A stretch of 64,000 bases of DNA from Roseiarcus sp963751165 (GTDB lineage Bacteria; Pseudomonadota; Alphaproteobacteria; Rhizobiales; Beijerinckiaceae). This document shows, piece by piece, positions 35,855 to 44,050 of the stretch (positions are counted from its first letter, which is position 1; each line of letters starts with the position of its first letter). Position numbers and translations under genes: made by a program. The notes beneath the pieces were generated by a model. It saw only the letters and a program-made list of their open reading frames with translations, searched no databases and was not told the origin of the DNA. The stretch covers positions 124,001 to 188,000 of the forward strand of contig CAVVTP010000004.1 in NCBI GenBank assembly GCA_963751165.1, read 5' to 3'.

Positions 35855-37647
35855 GCGTCCTCCCAACTCGACGACAATCGCGTCGCGGTGTTGATGATGC
35901 CGGCCATCGAATAGGTCTGGGGCAGGTTGCCCCAGAGTTCGCCGGTCTCGGGGTGAATGTCCTCCGACAAAAGCCCGTAGGCGTTGCGGCTCGCCAGGAT
36001 CGATTCGAATAGGCCACGCGCCTCAGCCGTCCGCCCGATCCGGTGGAGGGCGTCGATGTACCAGAAGTTGCACGCCAGAAAGGCCGTCTCCGGCGCGCCG
36101 AAATCGTCGGGCGCGACGTAGCGCATGATGCGGCCCTTGCGCATGAGGTCGCGCCCGATCGCCTCGCAGGTCTTGACGAAACGGACGTCGTTCGACGGAA
36201 GAAGGCCGAGTTCCGAAACGAGAAGCACGCTCGCGTCGAGCTCTGGCGCGCCCAATGCCCCGGTCAGGGCCTCCTGCTTTTCGTCCCAGGCTTCCCTGAG
36301 AATGCGTTCGCGCAGGCTGCTCGCGTGCGTCCGCCAGTACTTGGCGCGGTCGACGATGCCGAGCCGGCCGGCAATCCGGCCGAGACGGTCGCAGGCCGCC
36401 CAGCACAAGGTCGCCGAATAGGTGTGCGCGCGCGCGCGGCCACGATATTCCCACAGGCCGGCGTCCGGCTCGAACGCTGTCGACAGCGCCCTCTCGCCCA
36501 GTCTTTCCAGCATGCGGTACAGCGACTCGTCGCCCATGTTCGGCAGGCGCTCGTCGACAAACATCTGCGTCGCTGCGAGCACGACGCTGCCGTAGACGTC
36601 GTTCTGGGTCTGCTCCGCAGCCTGGTTGCCGACCCGCACCGGACCATGCCCGAGGAACCCTTTCAGGTCCGGAGCGATCGTCTCATCGAGAGACGAGAAC
36701 GGGACGATGCCATGCACCGGTTGGATCCGGCTCGGATCTGTCGCAATCGTCATGATGTAGTTGATATAGGATTCCATGATCTGCGTCGCGCCGAGCCGAT
36801 TCAGCGCGTCGACGACGAAAAAGGCGTCCCTCAGCCAGCAGAACCGGTAGTCCCAGTTGCGGGTCGACATCGGCGCTTCGGGAATCGAAGTTGTGTGCGC
36901 GGCGACGATGGCCCCGGTCTCCGCGAAGCTGGTCAGCTTCAGCGTGATTGCGGCGCGGATGACCGCCGACTGCCATTCGAACGGGGCCGCGAGCTGCCGG
37001 CACCAGTCGAACCAATGCTGCCGCGTCCGTTCCAGGAAATCTTTGCTCGTGGCGTCGATGGAGGTCAGGAACGGCTCGTCCTGACCAAAGACAAGCGTCA
37101 GCGGGCGCGTCAGCGGAAACATGATCTCATTGACGATGTAGGAAAGCGGCGCATTGGTTGTGAGCCGCATGACCTCATCGCCGCCGACGTAGCGGATATG
37201 ATTGGAGCCGACGACCACGTCGGTCGTCGGCCGGCCGTAGCCATGGGTCGGCCGGACGCGAATGGCGACGCGCGGCAGACCGGCGATCGGCTCGATCCGC
37301 CTGACGATCTGCGGTGGCCGGAATGTGCGCTCGAACCGGTCGAATTGGGGCGCGAAATCGGTCACTCGCAGGCGCGCTCCCTGGTCATCGGTGAGGAGGG
37401 TCTCGACGATCGCCGTGTTGCGCAGGTAACTGGACTCCGTCTCGACGAGGCCCGACAGAGCCACGTCGCAAAATCCTTTTTCCTCATCCCCCGCCAGGAG
37501 ACGGGAAAAGACAGGGTCGGAGTCGAAGTAGGGAAAGCACCACCAGACGATGCGGGCGTTGCGGTCGATCATAGCCGCAGCGCAGCTGTTGCCGATCAGC
37601 GCGAGATCGAGATTCTGCTTGCGGGTCTGCCGCTCCGCCGTCGTCAC
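35833..37647 (-). CDS. Glycoside hydrolase family 15 protein (glucoamylase/trehalase-like), 604 aa
   Basis: Start GTG at 37645-37647 overlaps the otsB stop (GTGA) and is preceded by GGAGAGGCGC. N-terminal beta domain (LALIGNSCAAAMIDRNARIVW, then FDSDPVFSRLL) and C-terminal (alpha/alpha)6 barrel with STRNWDYRFCWLRDAFFVVD, a GH15 hallmark, EQTQNDVYG and ALHRIGRTAEARGLF. GH15 members include glucoamylases, glucodextranases and some trehalases. The position between otsB and otsA suggests action on trehalose or a linked alpha-glucan; the direction (degradation or remodelling) cannot be read. Confidence 0.92.
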   Translation of the reverse strand: MTTAERQTRKQNLDLALIGNSCAAAMIDRNARIVWWCFPYFDSDPVFSRLLAGDEEKGFCDVALSGLVETESSYLRNTAIVETLLTDDQGARLRVTDFAPQFDRFERTFRPPQIVRRIEPIAGLPRVAIRVRPTHGYGRPTTDVVVGSNHIRYVGGDEVMRLTTNAPLSYIVNEIMFPLTRPLTLVFGQDEPFLTSIDATSKDFLERTRQHWFDWCRQLAAPFEWQSAVIRAAITLKLTSFAETGAIVAAHTTSIPEAPMSTRNWDYRFCWLRDAFFVVDALNRLGATQIMESYINYIMTIATDPSRIQPVHGIVPFSSLDETIAPDLKGFLGHGPVRVGNQAAEQTQNDVYGSVVLAATQMFVDERLPNMGDESLYRMLERLGERALSTAFEPDAGLWEYRGRARAHTYSATLCWAACDRLGRIAGRLGIVDRAKYWRTHASSLRERILREAWDEKQEALTGALGAPELDASVLLVSELGLLPSNDVRFVKTCEAIGRDLMRKGRIMRYVAPDDFGAPETAFLACNFWYIDALHRIGRTAEARGLFESILASRNAYGLLSEDIHPETGELWGNLPQTYSMAGIINTATRLSSSWEDAWALGSS

Positions 37648-38426
37648 GCGCCTCTCCTGTCCGCAAATTCCTCGAGCCAGGACCGAACGTCACTTGGGCG
37701 CGGGAACAGCCCGCGCACCCCTGGGCGCGGGCGGCCGACCGCATATGCGAAGCCTCCGCGCGCCGAGACGGCGGCGAAGCCGGCTTCGTCGGTCGTGTCG
37801 TCGCCGACACAAATTGGCGTGCGGCCGCTAAATGGAGGAACCGACAGAAGCGCTTCGATCGCCCGGCCCTTGTCGTAGCCGGGCGCCTTCAGTTCAATTG
37901 CGCGACGCGCGTTCATCAGCTGGACTGCCACCCGCGCCTCGGCCTGGACAAGCCGCGTTACGGCCTTGCGCAGGGATGCCTCCGCTTCGGGCGCGAGGCG
38001 GTAATGGACGGTGAAGCTGTAACGCTTATTCTCGGCGAACGTTCCGGGGAATTCTCGCAGCGCCTCCGTAAGCGCGTTCCATAAGGAGGCCGGCAGCTCC
38101 GATGTCTCGGGCGTGCGGACGGGCGCGGCGCCGGGCTCAAATCGCAACTCGGCGCCGTGAACTGCGGCGCCGCGCAGCTTCAGCGGCCGGAACAGGCGGT
38201 CGAGTTCGTCGAATTCGCGCCCGCTGACGAGCGCAAGCGCGCCGGCAAGATTGCGATCCGCCCCAGCCAGCGCCACGACGACCTCCGGGGGGACCGCAAC
38301 CCGCTCCGGCCGGTCCGCAATATCCAGGAGCGTACCGTCGACGTCGAGAAACAAGGCGACCGGGCGCCCAACCGAGGACATAATTTCGACCACGCTCGCC
38401 GGAGCCGCAAGGCTCGAATGAATCAC
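37644..38426 (-). CDS. otsB: Trehalose-6-phosphate phosphatase, 260 aa
   Basis: HAD-superfamily phosphatase finishing trehalose synthesis. Motif I FLDVDGTLLDIA (nucleophile Asp28), motif II LVSGREFDELD, and motif IV CVGDDTTDEAGF. Start GTG at 38424-38426 is used; a downstream ATG (MSSVGRPVALF) would give a shorter protein. First gene of the trehalose operon; the 290 bases to the divergent TPR gene would hold its promoter. Confidence 0.95.
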   Translation of the reverse strand: MIHSSLAAPASVVEIMSSVGRPVALFLDVDGTLLDIADRPERVAVPPEVVVALAGADRNLAGALALVSGREFDELDRLFRPLKLRGAAVHGAELRFEPGAAPVRTPETSELPASLWNALTEALREFPGTFAENKRYSFTVHYRLAPEAEASLRKAVTRLVQAEARVAVQLMNARRAIELKAPGYDKGRAIEALLSVPPFSGRTPICVGDDTTDEAGFAAVSARGGFAYAVGRPRPGVRGLFPRPSDVRSWLEEFADRRGA

Positions 38427-38715
38427 CGCTCAAACTCCTTGCGCCACCAACCCGGGCGTAGCCGGGGTTTGGGGCGATTGCGTGATCCTGTTCTCGTCGT
38501 CCATTTCCGGGGACATCGCAATTTCGGAGGAAAGATGGCGTTGCGGCGCAGGCCCGAAATGGAATTCAACTCCCGTTTGTTCCACGAAATTCGGCAATCT
38601 GGACGAGACCCTGCCTCACACCCATATGCAGCTTGACAACTTCCACTGCGGCTGCGGCATTCGCCGCCTATGGCCGTGTCTGCGGCGGTTGATTCGCGCC
38701 GCGAGGAGGGCGCCT

Positions 38716-39450
38716 TTGTACACTGGCCTGTTGATAACGGTTCTCGATGTCCTGCTCATCGTCCATGCGGCGAGGACTGGACGGTTCATGCCATGGGGCT
38801 TCGTGATCCTTTTTCTGCCCGGCTTGGGTGCTCTGGTCTACGCTGCGTTCGAGCTCGCGCCGGATTGGTTCGGTTCACGTGGGGCGCAGCGCGCGCGCCG
38901 GTCGCTTGTCACTGCAATCAACCCGACCGGCCGGTATCGCGCGCTCAAGGACGAGCTCGACGTCGTCGACACAGTCGCCAACCGGAGCGCGCTTGCCGAG
39001 GAATGCCTGAGGATTAACAGGCCGCAGGAGGCGCTTGAGCACTATGAGGCGATCCTGGCGCGGCCGCTCGGCGACGAGCCAGCCTTCCTGATCGGCAAGG
39101 CCCGCGCGCTCGTCGACCTCGACCGCGCCGACGAGGCGGTCGCAACGCTCGATGAGGTCAGGCGCCACGCGTCGGACTTCCATTCGCCGGAGGGACATCT
39201 CCTGTTCGCGCGGGCGCTCGAGGCCGCCGGACGGCTCGACGAGGCGCTCCGGGCCTATGCCAGCGTTTCGCCCAGATTTCCCGGCCCCGAGCCGCGGGTG
39301 CGCGAAGCGCGGCTTCTGGAGCGGCTGGGACGCCGCGAACAGGCCCGGTCGATCGCCGAAGAGGTCGTGCGGTCACTCAGGCGCGCGCCGCGGCACGTGC
39401 AGGCGAACGAGCGGGAATGGTTTGCGCTGGCCAAACAACTGACCCGCTGA
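38716..39450 (+). CDS. Membrane-anchored TPR protein with PLDc_N-like N-terminus, 244 aa
   Basis: The TTG at 38716 is chosen because GAGGAGGG stands six bases upstream and the resulting N-terminus (LYTGLLITVLDVLLIVHAARTG) is the typical start of this protein type: two membrane helices (about residues 2-20 and 25-45, FVILFLPGLGALVYAAFELA), as in PLDc_N domains. The soluble remainder holds tetratricopeptide-like helices (ALAEECLRINRPQEALEHYE, AVATLDEVRRHASDFHSPEG). Faces away from otsB. Function unknown; assembly or membrane scaffold is an inference. Confidence 0.75.
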   Translation: MYTGLLITVLDVLLIVHAARTGRFMPWGFVILFLPGLGALVYAAFELAPDWFGSRGAQRARRSLVTAINPTGRYRALKDELDVVDTVANRSALAEECLRINRPQEALEHYEAILARPLGDEPAFLIGKARALVDLDRADEAVATLDEVRRHASDFHSPEGHLLFARALEAAGRLDEALRAYASVSPRFPGPEPRVREARLLERLGRREQARSIAEEVVRSLRRAPRHVQANEREWFALAKQLTR

Positions 39451-39509
39451 CGCTTGCGCCCCGGGTTTCTCTGAGAGAGAACGAGCATCCGACAGTCCGG
39501 ACGCCCTTC

Positions 39510-39827
39510 ATGAGCAGCAAGACGTCGATCGTCGTCTCCGCCGATCCCGCTCGCGAATTGACCTTCGAGGTCGTCGTTCGGGATCTGCGCGGCGACAGCC
39601 GGCACAGGGTCACTGTTTCGCCCGACGACGCGGCGCGGTTCGCTAAGCTCGGCGCCGACCCGGCCGGCGCGATCGAGGCGGCAATGGCGTTCCTTCTGGA
39701 CCGCGAGCCGAGAGAGTCGATCCTCCGCGCGTTCGACATCCACGTTATTCGGCGCTATTTCCCTGAATTCGACCAAGCGCTGCCCAGGTATCTCGCCGGC
39801 GGTGACGAGGGCGGGAACCGCGCCTAG
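39510..39827 (+). CDS. Hypothetical protein, 105 aa
   Basis: ATG at 39510 (MSSKTSIVVSADPARELTFE) is chosen; sequence before it is not protein-like. Small soluble protein with an N-terminal beta part (FEVVVRDLRGDSRHRVTVSP) and a helical C-terminus ending FDIHVIRRYFPEFDQALPRYL. I have seen similar short proteins upstream of indolepyruvate oxidoreductase genes in rhizobia, but cannot name a family. It lies 26 bases before the large IOR gene and may be co-transcribed. Confidence 0.65.
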   Translation: MSSKTSIVVSADPARELTFEVVVRDLRGDSRHRVTVSPDDAARFAKLGADPAGAIEAAMAFLLDREPRESILRAFDIHVIRRYFPEFDQALPRYLAGGDEGGNRA

Positions 39828-39853
39828 AGGAACCGCGACGGAGGACGCTTTTG

Positions 39854-42800
39854 ATGACGGTTGCGCTCGCCCGCTCGGAGACCTCGCTCGAGGATCGCTG
39901 GTCGGTTCCGGAAGGCTGGTTCTATATGACCGGCATGCAGGCGCTCGTGCGCCTGCCGATCCAACAGCGCCTGCGCGACGCGGCGGCCGGCCTCAACACC
40001 GGAGGCTACATATCCGGTTATCGCGGCTCCCCTTTGGGCCGATACGACATCGAACTGTGGCGCGCGGGGCCGATCCTCGCCCGGCATAACATCGTCTTCC
40101 GTCCCGGGCTGAACGAGGACCTCGCTGCAACTGCCATCTGGGGCGCGCAGCATGTGGCGAACTTTCCCGGCGCGACTGTCGATGGCGTGTTCGGCGTCTG
40201 GTACGGCAAGGGGCCCGGCGTCGACCGCTCGGGCGACGTACTGCGGCACGCCAACTTCACCGGAACGGCGCCCAAGGGCGGAGCCCTCGCGCTCGCGGGC
40301 GACGACCACGGCGCGAAATCGTCGACGGCGGTCAATTTCTCCGACACGTCGTTCATCGCGGTCGGAATGCCCGTCCTCTATCCGTCGAACACCCAGGAGC
40401 TGGTCGATTTCGGCCTGCACGGCATCGCGATGTCGCGGTTTTCGGGCTGCTGGGTGGGGATGAAAATCGTCACCGACGTCGCCGAAGGCGGCGGCACGGT
40501 CTATGTCGGCCCGGACTCGCCCGCGATCGTCATTCCCGAGCGTCCGAGCAACTCGGCAGGCGGCGTCGGCGCTCGTTCGATCGACATGCCGCTCTTGCAG
40601 GAGGAGCGGCTCTATAACCACAAGCTTCCCGCCGCGATCGCCTACGCCCGCGCGAATGAACTCAACCGTGTGGCCCGCGACAGCCCTGACGCGCGAGTCG
40701 GCGTCGTCGCGGCGGGCAAGGCCTGGCAGGATCTTCTCCAGGCGCTCGGCGCTCTCGGCCTCGCCGACGACGGCGCGGCGCTCGGCTTGCGCTTGTTCAA
40801 GATCGGCATGGTCTGGCCGCTGGACCCGATCGGCGTGCGCGATTTCGCCCGCGGACTCGATCTCATCGTGGTGATCGAGGAGAAGCGCCCTCTGCTCGAG
40901 GATCAGATCCGCTCGATCCTCTACGGAGCGGCGAGCGCGCCGCGCATCGTCGGCAAATATTTCGACGGGCCGGCCTTCGATCCTGCCCATGGGGCGCCGG
41001 CGATCCCGAACTTCGGCGAGACGACGCCGGAATTGGTCGCGCAGGTGCTCGTAAGAGCGCTGAGCGAGCGCGATCCGGCTTGCGCCCTGAGCGCGCCCGA
41101 AGCGCCGGCGAAAGCGCTCGCCAACCGCCCCGCCCCGGTCAGAAGCCCCGGCTTCTGCGCCGGCTGTCCGCACAATCGTTCGACCCGCGTTCCCGAAGGG
41201 AGTCGTGCGCTTGCCGGCATCGGCTGCCACACCATGGCGATGCTGGTAAACCCGATGCAGACGACGACCGTGTCGCACATGGGCGGCGAGGGCGCGATGT
41301 GGCTCGGCCAGCAGCCCTTCACCCGCCAGGCTCACGTTTTCGCCAATCTCGGAGACGGCACGTACGCCCATTCCGGCATTCTCGCCGTGCGCCAGGCGGT
41401 CGCCGCCAACGTGCCGATTACGTACAAGATCCTCTACAACGGATTCGTATCCATGACCGGGGGGCAGCCAATCGAGGGCGGCATGACGCCGGTCCAGATC
41501 CTGGCGGAACTGGCCGCCGAGGGCGTCAAAAGATTGGCTCTCGTCGCCGATGATCCCGACCGCTACATCGGCGTTTCGCTGCCCCCGGGCGTCGTTCTCC
41601 GCCATCGCGACCAGATGGACGAGGTCCAGCGCGCGTTCCGCGAGTTCAAGGGCGTCTCCGTCATTCTCTATGACCAGCCCTGCGCGACCGAGCGCCGGCG
41701 CCTGCGCAAGCGCGGCAAGTGGCCGGATCCGGCGATTCGCACCTTCATCCATCCCGAGGTGTGCGAAGGCTGCGGCGATTGCGGGCGCGTCTCCAACTGC
41801 ATGGCCATCGAGCCGCTCGAGACCGAATGGGGTCGCAAGCGGCGCGTCAACCAGTCGAGCTGCAACAAGGATTTCACCTGCGTCGAGGGTTTCTGCCCGA
41901 GTTTCGTGACGGTGCATGGCGGCCGCTTACGGAAAGTCGACTTCGCGACTCCGCTCGGCCCCTATCTCCCGCCGGTTCCCGAGCCCGTTCTGCCGGCCAT
42001 GAGCGAGTGCTGGAGCGTACTGGTCGCGGGCATCGGCGGCTCCGGCGTCGTCACCGTCAGCCAGACGCTGGCCGTCGCAGCCTACCTGGACGGACTGTTC
42101 AGCTCCAATCTCGATCTCACCGGCCTCAGCCAGAAATACGGCGCCGTCACGTCGCATGTGCGTCTGGCGCGAAACCCGGACGCATTGCACGCGACGCGCA
42201 TCGCTTCCGGCGAGGCCGACGCGCTGATCGGCTGCGACCTCATCGTCGCAGCGGGCGACGAATGCCTGTCGAAGTTGAGGCCGGACTCGCTGGCGGTCAT
42301 CGACGCGGATCTCATCCCCACATCCGAGTTCGCGCGCAACCCGAACTGGAGCGTCGACAAGGAGGGACTGATCGAGCGGCTCAAGTCCCCACTTGGCGAC
42401 AGGGCGTTCATTCTCGACGGGCAACGCCTCGCGAGAGCGCTTCTCGGCGACGCGATCGCCTCGAACATGTTCATGTTGGGCGTTGCGTGGCAGCGACGTC
42501 TCGTGCCGGTCCGGCGGGAAGCGATCGAGCGGGCGATCGAACTCAACGGCATCGCGATCGAGGCCAACAAACGCGCCTTCGAATGGGGCCGGCGCGCGGC
42601 GCACGACCTCGCCGGCGTCGAGAAGCTCGTCGGCCGGGAGGAGCCCGAGCGTGCGGCCCCGCCGTCTCTCGACGCGCTGATCAAGAAGCGCGCCGATCAT
42701 CTCGAGGCGTCGCGCGGCCAATCCGAAGCGAAACGCTATCGGGCGCTGGTGGAGAAAGTGCGCGCGGCCGAAACAAAGGCCGGCCTCGGCGAGGCGCTGA

Positions 42801-43321
42801 CCGCCGCGGCGGCGCGCTCCTACCACCGACTCCTCGCCGTCAAAGACGAGTGGGAGGTGGCGCGGCTGTTCGCCGCTCCCGAGTTCGCCAGGGCGCTCGC
42901 CGAAGAGTTCGAGGGGCCGTTCAAACTCCATTTCCATGTCGGCGCCTGGCCTTTCGCCCGCCCCGACCCGCACACTGGCGTCATGGGCAAAGGCGAGGCG
43001 GGGCCCTGGGCTATGACGGCTTTTCGCCTCATGGCGCGGCTGAGATTCCTGCGCGGCACGCTTCTTGACCCGTTCCGTTCGAGCGAAGAGCGCAAGCTCG
43101 AGCGCAGGCTCGTTGCCGAGTTCGAGGCGGATATCGACGAGCTTGTCCAACGGGTCGCGCCGGGAAATCACGCGCTCACCGTCCGCATCGCGAGCCTGCC
43201 TGAGACGATCAAGGGCTATGGACGGGTGAAAGAAGCAAGCGCCGCGGAGGCTGCGAAAGCGCGCGCGTCGGCGCTGCAGCAATTGCGGGCCGTGAAGGCG
43301 CCGATGGAGTTGGCGGCATGA
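39854..43321 (+). CDS. Indolepyruvate ferredoxin oxidoreductase, fused alpha-beta, 1155 aa
   Basis: Thiamine-diphosphate enzyme that oxidatively decarboxylates aryl or branched 2-oxoacids to acyl-CoA with ferredoxin. ATG at 39854 after GGAGGA. N-terminal half: pyrimidine domain (TGGYISGYRGSPLGRYDIEL), then ThDP domain with CAGCPHNRST, GDGTYAHSGILAVRQAVAAN. About residue 635 a Cys cluster (EVCEGCGDCGRVSNC, then SCNKDFTC and EGFCPSF) binds Fe-S. C-terminal half: gamma-type domain (GIGGSGVVTVSQTLAVAAYL) and a long tail with IEANKRAFEWGRRAAHD. This single-chain type is common in alpha- and betaproteobacteria. The stop overlaps the SDR gene start. Confidence 0.95.
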   Translation: MTVALARSETSLEDRWSVPEGWFYMTGMQALVRLPIQQRLRDAAAGLNTGGYISGYRGSPLGRYDIELWRAGPILARHNIVFRPGLNEDLAATAIWGAQHVANFPGATVDGVFGVWYGKGPGVDRSGDVLRHANFTGTAPKGGALALAGDDHGAKSSTAVNFSDTSFIAVGMPVLYPSNTQELVDFGLHGIAMSRFSGCWVGMKIVTDVAEGGGTVYVGPDSPAIVIPERPSNSAGGVGARSIDMPLLQEERLYNHKLPAAIAYARANELNRVARDSPDARVGVVAAGKAWQDLLQALGALGLADDGAALGLRLFKIGMVWPLDPIGVRDFARGLDLIVVIEEKRPLLEDQIRSILYGAASAPRIVGKYFDGPAFDPAHGAPAIPNFGETTPELVAQVLVRALSERDPACALSAPEAPAKALANRPAPVRSPGFCAGCPHNRSTRVPEGSRALAGIGCHTMAMLVNPMQTTTVSHMGGEGAMWLGQQPFTRQAHVFANLGDGTYAHSGILAVRQAVAANVPITYKILYNGFVSMTGGQPIEGGMTPVQILAELAAEGVKRLALVADDPDRYIGVSLPPGVVLRHRDQMDEVQRAFREFKGVSVILYDQPCATERRRLRKRGKWPDPAIRTFIHPEVCEGCGDCGRVSNCMAIEPLETEWGRKRRVNQSSCNKDFTCVEGFCPSFVTVHGGRLRKVDFATPLGPYLPPVPEPVLPAMSECWSVLVAGIGGSGVVTVSQTLAVAAYLDGLFSSNLDLTGLSQKYGAVTSHVRLARNPDALHATRIASGEADALIGCDLIVAAGDECLSKLRPDSLAVIDADLIPTSEFARNPNWSVDKEGLIERLKSPLGDRAFILDGQRLARALLGDAIASNMFMLGVAWQRRLVPVRREAIERAIELNGIAIEANKRAFEWGRRAAHDLAGVEKLVGREEPERAAPPSLDALIKKRADHLEASRGQSEAKRYRALVEKVRAAETKAGLGEALTAAAARSYHRLLAVKDEWEVARLFAAPEFARALAEEFEGPFKLHFHVGAWPFARPDPHTGVMGKGEAGPWAMTAFRLMARLRFLRGTLLDPFRSSEERKLERRLVAEFEADIDELVQRVAPGNHALTVRIASLPETIKGYGRVKEASAAEAAKARASALQQLRAVKAPMELAA

Positions 43322-44025
43322 GCATTGAGGGCAAGACGATCGTCGTAACCGGGGGCTTCGGCGCGCTGGGGAGCGCGGTTGCGGAGGCGGCCGTCGAGCG
43401 CGGCGCGTCCGTCGCCGCGCTCGACTATGCGCCGGCCGCGCCGGCCGGCCTTGCCGAGCGACTCGGGTCGAAAGCGCTGATCGGCGGAGGCTTCGATCTC
43501 TCCCTGCCGCATGCGGCGCAGCGGGCCATGGCCGAGGTCTCCGCGCGGTTCGGGCGCGTCGACGCGCTCCTCAACATCGCCGGCGGCTTCCGCTGGGAAA
43601 AGATCGCCGACGCGGCCAACACCGAGAACTGGGACCGGATGTTCGCCATCAATCTGAAGACGGCGCTGAACGCGTCGCGCGCCGCTCTCCCCTATCTGCT
43701 CGCAAGCGGCGCGGGACGCATCGTCAACGTCGGCGCCCAGGCCGGCGTCCGGGCGTTCGAAGGCTTTGGGCCCTATGCCGCGAGCAAGGCCGCGGTCCAC
43801 CGGCTGACGGAAAGCCTCTCCGACGAACTGAAGCTCAAGGGCGTGACCGTGAATGCGGTACTGCCCTCGATCATCGACACGCCAGCCAACCGCATCGATA
43901 TGCCGAACGCCGACTTCGGCCGCTGGGTTTCACCCGCGGAACTGGCCGCCGTCATCCTCTTCCTCGCCTCCGACGAGGCCAGCGCCGTCACCGGGGCGCT
44001 TATTCCGGTGACGGGGCGCGGTTAG
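43318..44025 (+). CDS. SDR family NAD(P)-dependent oxidoreductase, 235 aa
   Basis: Classical short-chain dehydrogenase: cofactor motif VVTGGFGALGSAVAEAAV (residues 9-26), NNAG-like LLNIAGGFRWE, catalytic Tyr and Lys in YAASKAAVHRLTESL, ending in SAVTGALIPVTGRG. Starts inside the stop of the IOR gene (ATGA), so translationally coupled. Substrate unknown; coupling with IOR suggests an aryl- or branched-chain metabolite. Confidence 0.9.
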   Translation: MSIEGKTIVVTGGFGALGSAVAEAAVERGASVAALDYAPAAPAGLAERLGSKALIGGGFDLSLPHAAQRAMAEVSARFGRVDALLNIAGGFRWEKIADAANTENWDRMFAINLKTALNASRAALPYLLASGAGRIVNVGAQAGVRAFEGFGPYAASKAAVHRLTESLSDELKLKGVTVNAVLPSIIDTPANRIDMPNADFGRWVSPAELAAVILFLASDEASAVTGALIPVTGRG

Positions 44026-44050
44026 GAAATCATTGCTCCGGCTCCCGGGC

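Noticed and set aside
36043..37878. 611-residue plus-strand frame over the GH15 gene
   Set aside because: Shadow of the GH15 and otsB genes, which are well conserved on the other strand.
39824..41917. 697-residue minus-strand frame over the indolepyruvate oxidoreductase
   Set aside because: Shadow of the conserved plus-strand gene; no family resemblance, and Arg/Asp/Gly-heavy.
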